A stretch of 64,000 bases of DNA from Candidatus Bipolaricaulota bacterium (GTDB lineage: Bacteria; Bipolaricaulota; Bipolaricaulia; UBA7950; UBA9294). Each line of letters begins with the position of its first letter. The first letter of the stretch is position 1. Of the stretch, positions 43,907-52,422 are shown piece after piece. The notes beneath the pieces were generated by a model, which did no database searches, was not told where the DNA came from, and saw nothing but the letters and a program-made list of their open reading frames with translations. A program made the position numbers and the translations under genes. The stretch covers positions 119,496-183,495 of the forward strand of contig JANQGM010000011.1 of NCBI GenBank assembly GCA_028277345.1, written 5' to 3'.

Positions 43907-45781
43907 CTAGTTACCCGTCGCTTCCAGGGATGGGAGGAAGTACTTCATCGGTCCCCAGTGCGTGTACGGCTGCATGTACGGATTCTCAAGCCCGGGCCAG
44001 TTGGTCCAGTAATACTCGTCCCATGCCACGTTTCCGATGTAGCCGAATGTCGGAATGCCAGGCATTTCGGTGACGGCGATCTTGAGTCCTTCGATACCTA
44101 GCGCAATGGTCGCCGCGGCATCGGCCGGGTCGGTGTTACGGAGGTCCTCGAGAACTGTATCCATGGCGTCGCTCGTCCAGCGGCTATGATGCCCCTGGGT
44201 CAGCGTGCCCACGGGCTGTACGTAGGCCGAGTTATAGTAGTCGAGGGTTCGGTATAGATCCGGACCCGCGCCCCACGGCTCGTAGCCAGGCCAGGTTCCG
44301 GACACATCGAAGTCACCGTTCTGGGTGAGCGTATCGAATGCATCCGAGCCCACGTAAACCGCATCAATACCGAACTGTTTCCACTGCTGAACAGCAGCCA
44401 ACGCATTGACACTCTGCAGATGGTTGACATCCGTGCGTCCGAGCACTTCTATCGTCCACTTGGTGCCATCCGGCAGGAGCCACTCGCCATCCGCGTTCTT
44501 CGAGAAGCCGCTCTTTTCGAGAAGCTTGGTCGCAGCATCGGGTGCGTGCTTGTACCAGCCCAAACCGAACGCCGCTTCGATATCACCGGACACGATGTAT
44601 CCGGCGCTGGTCGCGTAGTCCACTACACCGTCCACACGGTCGGTGTCATACGGCTTGAAGGTCTCACCATTGCCAAGATCGAGGGTGAAGTCCTCGAGCC
44701 AGGCCTCCATGGGCCGAATGAAGTTGTCCGGGTACGATCCCAGAGATGGGATGTGAACCGGGCTCAGTGTACCGGTTGCCCCAACAGCCTGAGCAACATA
44801 CTCGACGATGTCAATCGCCAGCAGAAGCGCCCAGCGAACATCTGCGCTATCGTACGGGGCCTTCGCAGTATTGAACGTCAGTCCTGTAATCGCCGGATCG
44901 TTATTCACGACCCACGGGAAGCCCGGCTGATAGGCACGAATGGTCTTGCCTTGTGCTAACGCAGCCTTCAACCCTTCCGAAGACAAGTCAGCGGCATCCA
45001 CTTGATGCGTAAGCAACGAGACGATCTCCGCTCCTTCGTTTGCGAAGTGTTGGAAGACCACGTATTTCGGCGCGGGCATTCCGTAGAGAATGCCCGTCGG
45101 GCTCTTGTCCCAATCCTCGCGGCGTTCCCAGACCGTCCACGCTCCGGCAGGCTCATAGCTATGCAGCTTGTAAGCACCACATCCCACAAAGGGATTGAAT
45201 TTGAACGTGACGGGATCGTCGACGGATTCGAAGATGTGTTTCGGCATGATCCATGTGCAGCCCCAGCGATCAAGAAACGTCGTATGGAACCGCGAGTTCG
45301 CTTGCTTCAGATCAAAGCCGACCGTGTAATCATCGATCTTGTAGACAAGCTCGACATTGTCCAAAAAGAAGTTATGAGCATTGAAGCCCTCATGGGCCAT
45401 CAACGTTTCGACCGTGAAGACTACGTCATCGGCCGTAAACGGTTCACCATCCGCCCAGGCGACGCCTTGGCGTAGCGGAATCTCCAGATGGAAGAAGTTG
45501 CTGTCGTAAACGGGATCACCGGCGGCAAGACCGTTGATGATCTCTCCTGTCGCAAAATCGACTGACCACAACGGCTCGTTGGCAAGATTCTGCATGCCAC
45601 GATCGCGCCATTTCCAACCCACCCATTCGTTGAAATCGTCAGCAGGAACAGAGCGTCCGGTTAGAATGCTGACGATCAGTGTTTCGCTACGAGGCAGATC
45701 TGCCAGCTGTGCGAAACCTACCATAGGTACTAGCAAGGCAATGGCGACAACCAGCGCCATGCACTTATTCGCCCTCCACAT
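43907..45781 (-). CDS. Extracellular solute-binding protein, family 5 (Opp type)
   Basis: 624 aa from the ATG at 45781, chosen because GGAGGT lies 6 bases upstream; a signal peptide ends MVGFAQ. Family 5 marks: EPLWSVDFATGEI, VAWADGEPFTADDVVFTVETL, DPVYDSNFF, VRWALLLAIDI. Peptide-type binding proteins also bind oligosaccharides in many thermophiles. Given GH3, xylulokinase and LacI neighbours, xylo-oligosaccharide or another plant-derived oligomer is the likely ligand. It starts the transport operon. Confidence 0.9.
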   Translation of the reverse strand: MWRANKCMALVVAIALLVPMVGFAQLADLPRSETLIVSILTGRSVPADDFNEWVGWKWRDRGMQNLANEPLWSVDFATGEIINGLAAGDPVYDSNFFHLEIPLRQGVAWADGEPFTADDVVFTVETLMAHEGFNAHNFFLDNVELVYKIDDYTVGFDLKQANSRFHTTFLDRWGCTWIMPKHIFESVDDPVTFKFNPFVGCGAYKLHSYEPAGAWTVWERREDWDKSPTGILYGMPAPKYVVFQHFANEGAEIVSLLTHQVDAADLSSEGLKAALAQGKTIRAYQPGFPWVVNNDPAITGLTFNTAKAPYDSADVRWALLLAIDIVEYVAQAVGATGTLSPVHIPSLGSYPDNFIRPMEAWLEDFTLDLGNGETFKPYDTDRVDGVVDYATSAGYIVSGDIEAAFGLGWYKHAPDAATKLLEKSGFSKNADGEWLLPDGTKWTIEVLGRTDVNHLQSVNALAAVQQWKQFGIDAVYVGSDAFDTLTQNGDFDVSGTWPGYEPWGAGPDLYRTLDYYNSAYVQPVGTLTQGHHSRWTSDAMDTVLEDLRNTDPADAAATIALGIEGLKIAVTEMPGIPTFGYIGNVAWDEYYWTNWPGLENPYMQPYTHWGPMKYFLPSLEATGN

Positions 45782-46117
45782 ACATACACCTCCAACGATG
45801 TTTTCGGTTATTCTCAGACCCTGTGAAACCGGCCGCGGCCTCAGACTGACGCGGGTATTGGGTGCGCGAGCAAACACGGCCTGCCGAGTTACTCAGCGCC
45901 CGAAGACGAATGTCTTTGCGATCCAGCGATGCTGCGCTGAATAGGTTTGCGCTTGGGTGCAACCTAGTTCGAGATACCAACTGTTGCAGATCTATAGGTC
46001 TGCGGCCTGGTTTCATTTGTCGATCTCCCGTCTTCGCCAATCCGCTTTTCTGAGGCCGATCTACCCTCTTGCTCGTGCATTCCCTCTGATATCACCTCCT
46101 CGATCTGAATGGAGAGG
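45782..46117. other. Intergenic region between the binding-protein and lacI genes
   Basis: Both flanking genes are on the minus strand. The region holds two TTTGCG half-site-like elements (45914-45919 and 45946-45951, the latter part of AGGTTTGCGC) resembling the operator before lacI. No clear -35/-10 pair was found. Open frames here lack ribosome-binding sites. Confidence 0.45.
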
Positions 46118-47131
46118 TCAAGATTCATCGAATGTGCCAAGTGGAGCTGTTGATTCGCGGATTCGGAGTTCGCAGTCGAGACATACGCGCTCTTTCGGAG
46201 ACGTGTCACCTTCGATGCGCCGCACCAGCATCTCGGCCGCTTTGTATCCCATCTCAAAAGGCTGTTGCGCAACCGATGTCAATGCAGGCCGGAAGGAGCG
46301 GGCCCAGGGTGGATCGTCAAAACCAACCAAGGACAGCTCGTTAGGACAGGAGATTGAGGCATCCTTGAGATATTGCAGGATCCCCATCGTCATAAGGTTG
46401 TTGGAGCCAAACACTGCGGTGACACGGTCATCCGCACTCAACAGAGCGCGAGCCGCCATCGCGGCTCCTTCGACTTCTAATCCAGCTTGACGAACGTCAG
46501 CATCGTGAATTCGAATGCCGGCTTCGGACAATGCTCGCTTCCATCCCAAAACACGATCATCGAAGCTTCGTATCCCCGAGATTTCAACAATCGTGCCAAT
46601 CCTTCGATGGCCAAGTTCAATAAGATGCCTCGCGGCGTCATACCCACCTTGCTCGTTATCAGAGAACACCTGATCGACATCGAGTTCCACCGGACGATCA
46701 ACAACCACCAACGGCGTCCCGTGATCCACAATCGCTTTGAGTGTGCGATCGCCGTCGCTCGTCGGCGCAACGACATACCCATCGACCCGTTGGGCGTGCA
46801 TCATGGCAATGCCGCGTTCTTCACTGCCAGGATCTTCCCCCGTGTTGCACAGGAGCACCCCATACCCACTTTCAAGCAGGCGATCCTCGATGCCCCGAAC
46901 AATCGTCGAGAAGAACGTGTTGCCAATATCTGAGACGATGACTGCGATAGTTTCCGTGCGCCCCCGGCGCAGGCTTCTTGCTCTGCTGTCGGGTTGATAG
47001 TTGAGTTCTGCAACGGCGCGGGTTACGCGTTCGACTAGATCCTCTGAAACAAACCGGGTTCCATTCAACACGTGGGAAACTGTGGTCACCGAGACACCTG
47101 CGTGCTGCGCCACCTCCCGCATGGTTGCCAT
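46118..47131 (-). CDS. LacI-family transcriptional regulator
   Basis: 337 aa. The N-terminal helix-turn-helix ATMREVAQHAGVSVTTVSHV and hinge YQPDSRARSLRRGRT are intact. The periplasmic-binding-like core follows (AVIVSDIGNTFFSTIVRGIE, DGYVVAPTSDG, ILQYLKDASISCPNELSLVG). It should repress the pentose transport and hydrolysis operon directly downstream and probably itself. Operator-like repeats lie at 47180-47203. Effector sugar unknown. GGGGGC precedes the ATG. Confidence 0.93.
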   Translation of the reverse strand: MATMREVAQHAGVSVTTVSHVLNGTRFVSEDLVERVTRAVAELNYQPDSRARSLRRGRTETIAVIVSDIGNTFFSTIVRGIEDRLLESGYGVLLCNTGEDPGSEERGIAMMHAQRVDGYVVAPTSDGDRTLKAIVDHGTPLVVVDRPVELDVDQVFSDNEQGGYDAARHLIELGHRRIGTIVEISGIRSFDDRVLGWKRALSEAGIRIHDADVRQAGLEVEGAAMAARALLSADDRVTAVFGSNNLMTMGILQYLKDASISCPNELSLVGFDDPPWARSFRPALTSVAQQPFEMGYKAAEMLVRRIEGDTSPKERVCLDCELRIRESTAPLGTFDES

Positions 47132-47179
47132 AAAGCCCCCTGTGTTCCGAAGTCTATCGAAGATTCATTTGAGCAAACC

Positions 47180-47203
47180 TTTGCGCAATCGTTTGCGCGA
47201 ACG
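47180..47203. promoter_or_regulatory. Likely LacI operator: palindrome and 12-bp tandem repeat
   Basis: GCGCAATCGTTTGCGC at 47183-47198 is a perfect 6+6 palindrome around ATCGTT's centre (GCGCAA/TTGCGC), much like operators of LacI/PurR proteins. It also reads as two 12-bp tandem units, TTTGCGCAATCG and TTTGCGCGAACG. It lies just downstream of the predicted transcription start. Confidence 0.72.
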
Positions 47204-47209
47204 TTTGCT

Positions 47210-47238
47210 TTTATAGCACAGAAGATCCATCGTGTCAA
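47210..47238 (-). promoter_or_regulatory. Promoter of the lacI gene
   Basis: The minus strand reads TTGACA (47238-47233), a 17-bp spacer, then TATAAA (47215-47210). The start would fall near 47203, immediately upstream of the operator palindrome, so repressor binding should block transcription of its own gene. Confidence 0.82.
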
Positions 47239-47505
47239 ATCAAACAGCTTCCTGGCCGCGACGCCTGACGATAACCAACCGCGTTCGCCCTTTGGTTCCA
47301 GAGCTAGGCAAATCCACGATGGCGCGTTCTCGTGGCTGGATGAAGTAACGTAATCAAGTGGAGGAGCATAAGGCATCTCAGTTATCGAGCATCAGGACGT
47401 CTTGCGATTCGGCATCCTTGCTCGAAATCCACTTTCGGCGTCTTAGCGCGCATTCAGCCTAGGCAGCGCCTGGGAGCACGGCCGACGGATCAATTCAGCA
47501 AAGCG

Positions 47506-48708
47506 CTAGATCACGCGCCGCACCCAACGAAGCCGTCGCAGCAATGCCGTGAGAATCCAACAGATAGCAACTCCGCCGACAAAAACGATGGCCGCCTTCC
47601 ATCCGACGGCCAGGTTCGCCCTCAGAACGGCATACTGAAGCCAAATGATGACCAAGTAGTGGAGCAGGTAAATGCCGTAACTGTTGGCGCTGAAGTTGCT
47701 AAGAACCCCAATCCTTCGCTTGAAGAATCGCAGAAAGACGGCGATCAAGGCGAGGATAACCAAGGCCGCTTCGATCAGGAAGGCATACACACCCAACGTT
47801 CCCGCCCACTCCGAAACGAAGATCCATGAGAGAAGCCCATAGGAGCCGATTCCTCCAAGCAACCATGCCCACCAATACTTGGCAAACGGTCCCTCCGAGC
47901 GAAACGCGCCCTCCCCGAGTCCTCGGGCACCGACCGCGACCCCCATTCCGAAGTACAGCAAATACCAGAAGGCGCGGACGACTTCCAATCGGAAGGGACC
48001 CCATCCACCCCACTGTCCCGGATTGAATGCGATTCGCATCGGCAAGTACGCGGCAAACGATAGGCCGATCAACGTCCCCGCGAACAACAGCGGCTTATCG
48101 AGAATCGGGCTGCGTGTTCGAAACGATTTCAATCCGGTCACTTTCAAGAAGCCGTACCAGAGCACAACCAAAAGGTCAAAGGCGAACAACAGCCAGACAA
48201 ACCAGAAGGGGCCAGGGGGATTGAGGCCCCCTTTGACGTAGTCAAGCCAGAAGGCTCCGAACCCCTTGATGGGGATCTCATAGGCCAGGTTGTTGGCAAG
48301 CACGGTTGGATAGAAGGCAATCGGGATGATAACCACGAGCCCAATGATGAATGGAATACCCAGCCGTAGGAGCCGCCCAACAAGGAATCGAAGAATGCCT
48401 TTGCTCTGGAGGCTCTTCCAGACGAACAGACCGGACACGAGAAAGAGAAGCGGCATGAAGAACGTGTCGTTCAACAGCGCAATTCGATCGAAGCCGGTCC
48501 ATGTCACCCCACCCGCGATGACGGCCTCCGTGATCGGGCTGAAAGTCTCCATGAAGGAGTACGGATTCAGAAAGCCGAAGGTCACGTAGGCCAACACGGT
48601 GTGGTGTAACAAGACCAGCAGTACGCCGAAGGATCTCAGGTAGTCAAAGGCTACGGTTCGCGCGGGCAGCGCTCCATCCGGTCGCATGTTCATCATCATT
48701 TCCGTCAT
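47506..48708 (-). CDS. Membrane acyltransferase (acyltransferase-3 family)
   Basis: 400 aa from the ATG at 48708 with GGAGGTGAG upstream. Multi-pass protein with the family start AFDYLRSFGVLLVLLHHTVL (the His is the conserved catalytic one), RLLRLGIPFIIGLVVIIP and YLLHYLVIIWLQYAV near the end. Such enzymes O-acylate cell-surface sugars or lipids; the OpgC-like subgroup succinylates glucans. It is separate from the LacI unit by 374 bp and 148 bp after a TetR gene. Acceptor unknown. Confidence 0.88.
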   Translation of the reverse strand: MTEMMMNMRPDGALPARTVAFDYLRSFGVLLVLLHHTVLAYVTFGFLNPYSFMETFSPITEAVIAGGVTWTGFDRIALLNDTFFMPLLFLVSGLFVWKSLQSKGILRFLVGRLLRLGIPFIIGLVVIIPIAFYPTVLANNLAYEIPIKGFGAFWLDYVKGGLNPPGPFWFVWLLFAFDLLVVLWYGFLKVTGLKSFRTRSPILDKPLLFAGTLIGLSFAAYLPMRIAFNPGQWGGWGPFRLEVVRAFWYLLYFGMGVAVGARGLGEGAFRSEGPFAKYWWAWLLGGIGSYGLLSWIFVSEWAGTLGVYAFLIEAALVILALIAVFLRFFKRRIGVLSNFSANSYGIYLLHYLVIIWLQYAVLRANLAVGWKAAIVFVGGVAICWILTALLRRLRWVRRVI

Positions 48709-48856
48709 ACTCACCTCCACACGCACACTGCGGAAACGTCAGGGGCAGATTGACAGGCTGCGCCGCCTGCCGCGTCTTTATGATGTCTTCCAGCACTGTC
48801 AGGTATTCATCCCCCTGAGCTTCCGAATGAGAAGATCATGTACTCAATGTCAAGGA

Positions 48857-49510
48857 CTAGCTCGACGACTTCTTGAGAGAGGCTTGCAGCTTCTTGGCCC
48901 TTGCCGGGCAGGTGAGCCCGTCGGCAATGACTTGAGGTGCCAAGTCCATCATGATCTCGTACATCTCGGCGCCGATCGTCTCTTTGTAGATGGGCAAGGT
49001 TTTGATCAAGCCGAGGTTGGACACGAGAAAGTACGGATCTCCGTCAATGATCTCGCCGGCTTCTTGCCCCTTGCGAATGAATTCCAGCATGGGAGCGTAG
49101 GCAATACGCAACTGCTGCATGATGGTCTCGTACTCCAACGTCGACAAGAACTGTTCCATTTGCGTCGGATCGTCCAGAACGATGCGAGCAAGCGGATTGG
49201 TCTCGATCTCGTGCGCAATCCCCTTCATTAGCAGAACCAGGGCCTCGCGGACATCGTCCGTTGCGCCAAACGAATTCTCACGCAAGCGGTGCATCATTGC
49301 CGGCATCTCCTGAAGGAACATCTCCATATAGAGATCTTCTTTGTTCTTGAAGAACTGATAGAAGCTTCCCTTGGAAATCCCTGCGAGATGAACGAGATCA
49401 TCGATCGTCGTCTTCCGCATCCCGTATCGCTGGAAACAGGATCGACCGGCCTCGATCAAGGCGGCGCGGATCCGCTTCTTCTCCATGTCCGTGAATGCTC
49501 TTGGTGGCAT
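48857..49510 (-). CDS. TetR-family regulator (paralog 2, downstream of the ABC operon)
   Basis: 217 aa. Starts MPPRAFTDMEKKRIRAALIE, then the helix-turn-helix TTIDDLVHLAGISKGSFYQF. It ends LAPQVIADGLTCPARAKK, like the TetR at 53649-54275 (MPRAFTEDERKGIR start, LAPQIIADGLTCPRRK end), so the two are duplicates. A GTGACTATAC segment upstream shares TGACTA with the operator of the first copy. It could regulate the efflux operon jointly with it. Confidence 0.92.
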   Translation of the reverse strand: MPPRAFTDMEKKRIRAALIEAGRSCFQRYGMRKTTIDDLVHLAGISKGSFYQFFKNKEDLYMEMFLQEMPAMMHRLRENSFGATDDVREALVLLMKGIAHEIETNPLARIVLDDPTQMEQFLSTLEYETIMQQLRIAYAPMLEFIRKGQEAGEIIDGDPYFLVSNLGLIKTLPIYKETIGAEMYEIMMDLAPQVIADGLTCPARAKKLQASLKKSSS

Positions 49511-49742
49511 GCGTCTCTCCTTGTGGACATACTACCGTGTATAGTCACAGCGTGCATAGCACGCTCATCACAGCCACTGCTTCCCTTCGATGAGGGAATG
49601 CCCGGCAGCTTAAGAGCTTGCGAGCGCTCGGTGATGAGCCGCCGGGCGGAGGTTAGGTTTCATAGGGGGGTGTCCGGCCACCTTGGAGATCCGGGTGAGG
49701 AGGATGGTCGGTGGCCGGACGGGGGTGGCAGTCCCCGGTCAT
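49511..49742. other. Intergenic region after the ABC ATPase gene
   Basis: 232 bp. Contains the inverted repeat at 49672-49720. The region is rich in GC with no coding pattern. It presumably contains the promoter of the TetR gene downstream, but no consensus is obvious. Confidence 0.5.
49672..49720. repeat. Perfect 11-bp inverted repeat
   Basis: GTCCGGCCACC (49672-49682) pairs exactly with GGTGGCCGGAC (49710-49720) around a 27-nt loop. It lies 23 bp after the stop of the ATPase gene on the minus strand. No T-run follows, so it may end the transcript with factor help or stabilise the 3' end. Confidence 0.6.
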
Positions 49743-50444
49743 CTAGCTCGCGTCTCTTGATTCATCCTGCTCAACCTTTCCATCCACCAGTGTGATCAGA
49801 CGATTCACACGATCGAGCAAGCGGCTATCATGCGTCGAGAAGAAGAACGTCGATCCTTTTTCTCGATTGAGGCGCTTCATCAGATCGATCAGGTCAAGAC
49901 TCATCGCCGTGTCCAGATTCGCCGTCGGCTCATCCGCGAGGACGATCGACGGTTCGGCGACGACGGCGCGCGCCACAGCCACGCGCTGCTGCTGACCTCC
50001 GGAGATTCGATTGGGATACTGATCGGCGTACTGGTCGATGCCCAGCTCCGCCAATACCTTCTTGGCACGTTTGATCCGCTCGCGCCGGACGACGCCCTGT
50101 AGCTCAAGCACAAAGGCCGTGTTCTCCAGGACCGTGAGGACGGGAATCAGGTTGTAGGCCTGAAACACGAAGCCAAGGTTCGTCAGTCGCAACTTGGCGA
50201 GTTCATCCTTGCTCAGCTTGGACATCGGACGTCCCTCGAGCAGGATGTCTCCGCCTGTAGGTCGATCCAGCCCCCCAAGCAGATGGAGTAGCGTCGACTT
50301 GCCAGATCCCGAGGGACCGGCAACCGCCGTAAACTCTCCGGCATGGAGTTCCGTACTGACACCTCGCAATGCGGGCGTTTCGAGTGCCTCGGTGATATAA
50401 TTTTTCTTCAGATCCATCGTTTGAATCAACGGGTTATTCGACAT
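49743..50444 (-). CDS. ABC transporter ATPase (LolD/MacB-type)
   Basis: 233 aa. Walker A GPSGSGKSTLLHLLGG, Q-loop FQAYNLIPVLTVLENTA, signature ISGGQQQRVAVARAV, Walker B IVLADEPTANLD, and H-loop FFSTHD. The LLGGLDRPTGG segment places it in the LolD/MacB/FtsE group that drives mechanotransmission-type export or lipoprotein release. The start overlaps the permease stop by 11 bp. It belongs to the TetR-permease-LolA-permease-ATPase operon. Confidence 0.93.
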   Translation of the reverse strand: MSNNPLIQTMDLKKNYITEALETPALRGVSTELHAGEFTAVAGPSGSGKSTLLHLLGGLDRPTGGDILLEGRPMSKLSKDELAKLRLTNLGFVFQAYNLIPVLTVLENTAFVLELQGVVRRERIKRAKKVLAELGIDQYADQYPNRISGGQQQRVAVARAVVAEPSIVLADEPTANLDTAMSLDLIDLMKRLNREKGSTFFFSTHDSRLLDRVNRLITLVDGKVEQDESRDAS

Positions 50445-51672
50445 ATCTCATCGCCTCCACAGGTTCAAGTTTGGATGCCTGATACGCAGGCAACCACGCA
50501 GCCAGAATCGCCACCAACGACATGGTGGCCGCTGCTAAGAGCAGTTGCGGCCAACGAATGGCCAAATGCAGCTCGGTGCTCATTCCGATGGCACGGGCAA
50601 ACGCGCCGTACTCCCCAGGGATCGGAACGCCGCCCAGCGCTTCGATGCCAAGAATCAGCCCGGCGCCCACAAGCGCGCCCCAGACCGAGCCGAGCACGGC
50701 GAGCACACCGGCTTCCATGAGGAACATGCGGATCACGCGCCCTCGCGATGCTCCTAACGAGATGATGAGGCCGAGTTCTCGAGTTCGTTCCTTCACCGCA
50801 AGATAGAGCGTGTTCAGAACCACCAGCGATCCAAGCCCGAAGAAGACGACGCCGACCGAGGTAAGCGCAGGTCCGAGAATACTCATGTAGCTCTTTACCT
50901 GGGGAGCCAGTTCACGCCAATCCACGACCTCTAGACTTTCTGGCAGTTGTCCCGCCAACTGGGCCGTGATCGCTTCGATCTTGCCCAAGTCCCCGACGCC
51001 GGTGACGCCCTCAACGCGAGCCACGATGGCCGTAGCTGCACGCGGGCTTCGCGCCAACTGCCGGGCCGTTTCGAGCGGAACTTGAATGAGGCCCTTCCCC
51101 ATCTCGGAAAGCGGTGCATCATAAATCCCGACGACCGGGATTTTGAGGACGCCGACACCGGTTTCGGGGTGAGCGCCCAGCAGAACCAGGTCGGAGCCTA
51201 CGGAAATGCTGAGAAGTTGAGACAGCTCCTGGCCGATGACGGCGCCGTGATCGTCCGATCGAATGTAACGGCCGTCGAGGATGAGGTTCTCGATGTTGCT
51301 GATGGGCGCCACTTCTTCGGGGATCACGCCCTGAACGTAAACCGTCTGCGAGCGATCTCCGGAGGAGGCCAGCGCGGGCAGATCCAGTCGAGTCGTCGTC
51401 CACTCCACGCCTTCCATCTCGTGTACGGCAGCCGCCCAGACATCCGCGTCCTGGAGAAGCGGGCGGGCGGATCCCATCCCACGCTTCTCGACATGGCGCA
51501 CCTGGAAGTGTCCCGTATCGATGCGTGTCGCCGTGGTAAACAGATCAGAGACCACGCCGTTCGTGAATCCGAACATGAACACCAGGAAGTACACGGGAAT
51601 CAGTACGGCCAGCAACGTTAGGATGCTGCGCCGCCGATTCCGAAGCAAATGTCGAAGGACGGCTTTCATCAT
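50434..51672 (-). CDS. FtsX/MacB-family ABC permease (distal gene)
   Basis: 412 aa. A N-terminal helix (SILTLLAVLIPVYFLVFMFGF) is followed by a large periplasmic MacB-PCD domain (about 45-280), then three FtsX-type helices at the C-terminus, including RELGLIISLGASRGRVIRMFLMEAG. The motif ASKLEPVEAMRYVE ends the protein as in LolC/LolE. Its first ATG overlaps the LolA-like stop by 4 bp. Together with the permease at 52423 it would form a two-permease transporter like LolCDE. Confidence 0.9.
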   Translation of the reverse strand: MMKAVLRHLLRNRRRSILTLLAVLIPVYFLVFMFGFTNGVVSDLFTTATRIDTGHFQVRHVEKRGMGSARPLLQDADVWAAAVHEMEGVEWTTTRLDLPALASSGDRSQTVYVQGVIPEEVAPISNIENLILDGRYIRSDDHGAVIGQELSQLLSISVGSDLVLLGAHPETGVGVLKIPVVGIYDAPLSEMGKGLIQVPLETARQLARSPRAATAIVARVEGVTGVGDLGKIEAITAQLAGQLPESLEVVDWRELAPQVKSYMSILGPALTSVGVVFFGLGSLVVLNTLYLAVKERTRELGLIISLGASRGRVIRMFLMEAGVLAVLGSVWGALVGAGLILGIEALGGVPIPGEYGAFARAIGMSTELHLAIRWPQLLLAAATMSLVAILAAWLPAYQASKLEPVEAMRYVE

Positions 51673-52409
51673 TCAGTCCCCCAGGATTCAAACGTCGCTA
51701 GATCGAAGAAAGAGGGATCGAGATCGAGATCGAACTCCGCCGTTTCGTAGCGCAGGGTCGTTGTATCGCCATAGACGTCGACAATGGTGACCGTACTCGC
51801 CAGTTCGCGATCCTGAATGAGGATCACATCCGAGAAGGTCGCCGTTTGCAGTAATTCTCCCCTTTGGTCGTAGTAGATGAGTTCCTGAATCACAAACATC
51901 TCGCTGACCGTCAGCTCCAACTTGCCATAGACCACGGGAGCATCCTCATGCGGAACGAGGATCAGGAAGAACCCGCTCTCGGTCACGTCCGCGCTCGTCT
52001 CGTAGTCGTCCGACAACGTCGTGTGCGAGAGGTCGGATAGCGAGGGGCCCGAGCCGAACAGGGCATCGCTCAGCGCGAGCGACGGGAGCTTGATCGAACC
52101 CACGGCCGGTGAGTAGTACCAGAGTTCGCCACCGAGTTCCAAGTAGCCAGAGTTCAAATCGATTTCCGGTTCGAGGATACGGATGAGTGCATACTCCTCC
52201 CCCAAGGTCCAGGCTTCCAACTTGTGGAACTTGGATTGTCCTGCCAACGTGATCTCGATCGACAAGACGCCGTGATAGCTGTCTCCTTGCCATTTTTCGT
52301 TGACCCGCTCAAGAATCTCGGCGGCATTCAACGTGGCGCCCTGAGCCCATACGCTCAGACTCAGTCCCAGCAAGCCACAACCGATAATGATGCTCTTTAG
52401 TCTTTTCAT
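51669..52409 (-). CDS. LolA-like outer-membrane lipoprotein-sorting protein
   Basis: 246 aa from the ATG at 52409 with AAGGAG 5 bases upstream. The signal peptide is SIIIGCGLLGLSLSVWAQG. The mature part (AAEILERVNEKWQGDSYHGV, LEAWTLGEEYALIRILEPE, LGGELWYYSPAVGSIKLPS) matches the LolA-like/COG2834 group that carries lipoproteins or other hydrophobic cargo through the periplasm. Its place between two FtsX-type permease genes supports a dedicated shuttle for this transporter. Confidence 0.82.
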   Translation of the reverse strand: MKRLKSIIIGCGLLGLSLSVWAQGATLNAAEILERVNEKWQGDSYHGVLSIEITLAGQSKFHKLEAWTLGEEYALIRILEPEIDLNSGYLELGGELWYYSPAVGSIKLPSLALSDALFGSGPSLSDLSHTTLSDDYETSADVTESGFFLILVPHEDAPVVYGKLELTVSEMFVIQELIYYDQRGELLQTATFSDVILIQDRELASTVTIVDVYGDTTTLRYETAEFDLDLDPSFFDLATFESWGTE

Positions 52410-52422
52410 GATCACTCCTTTA

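Larger units (their letters stand above)
47132..47505. other. 374-bp intergenic region with the lacI promoter
   Basis: Contains the lacI promoter at 47210-47238 and the operator repeats at 47180-47203. From 47240 to 47505 I see no gene, repeat or clear terminator. Confidence 0.6.
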
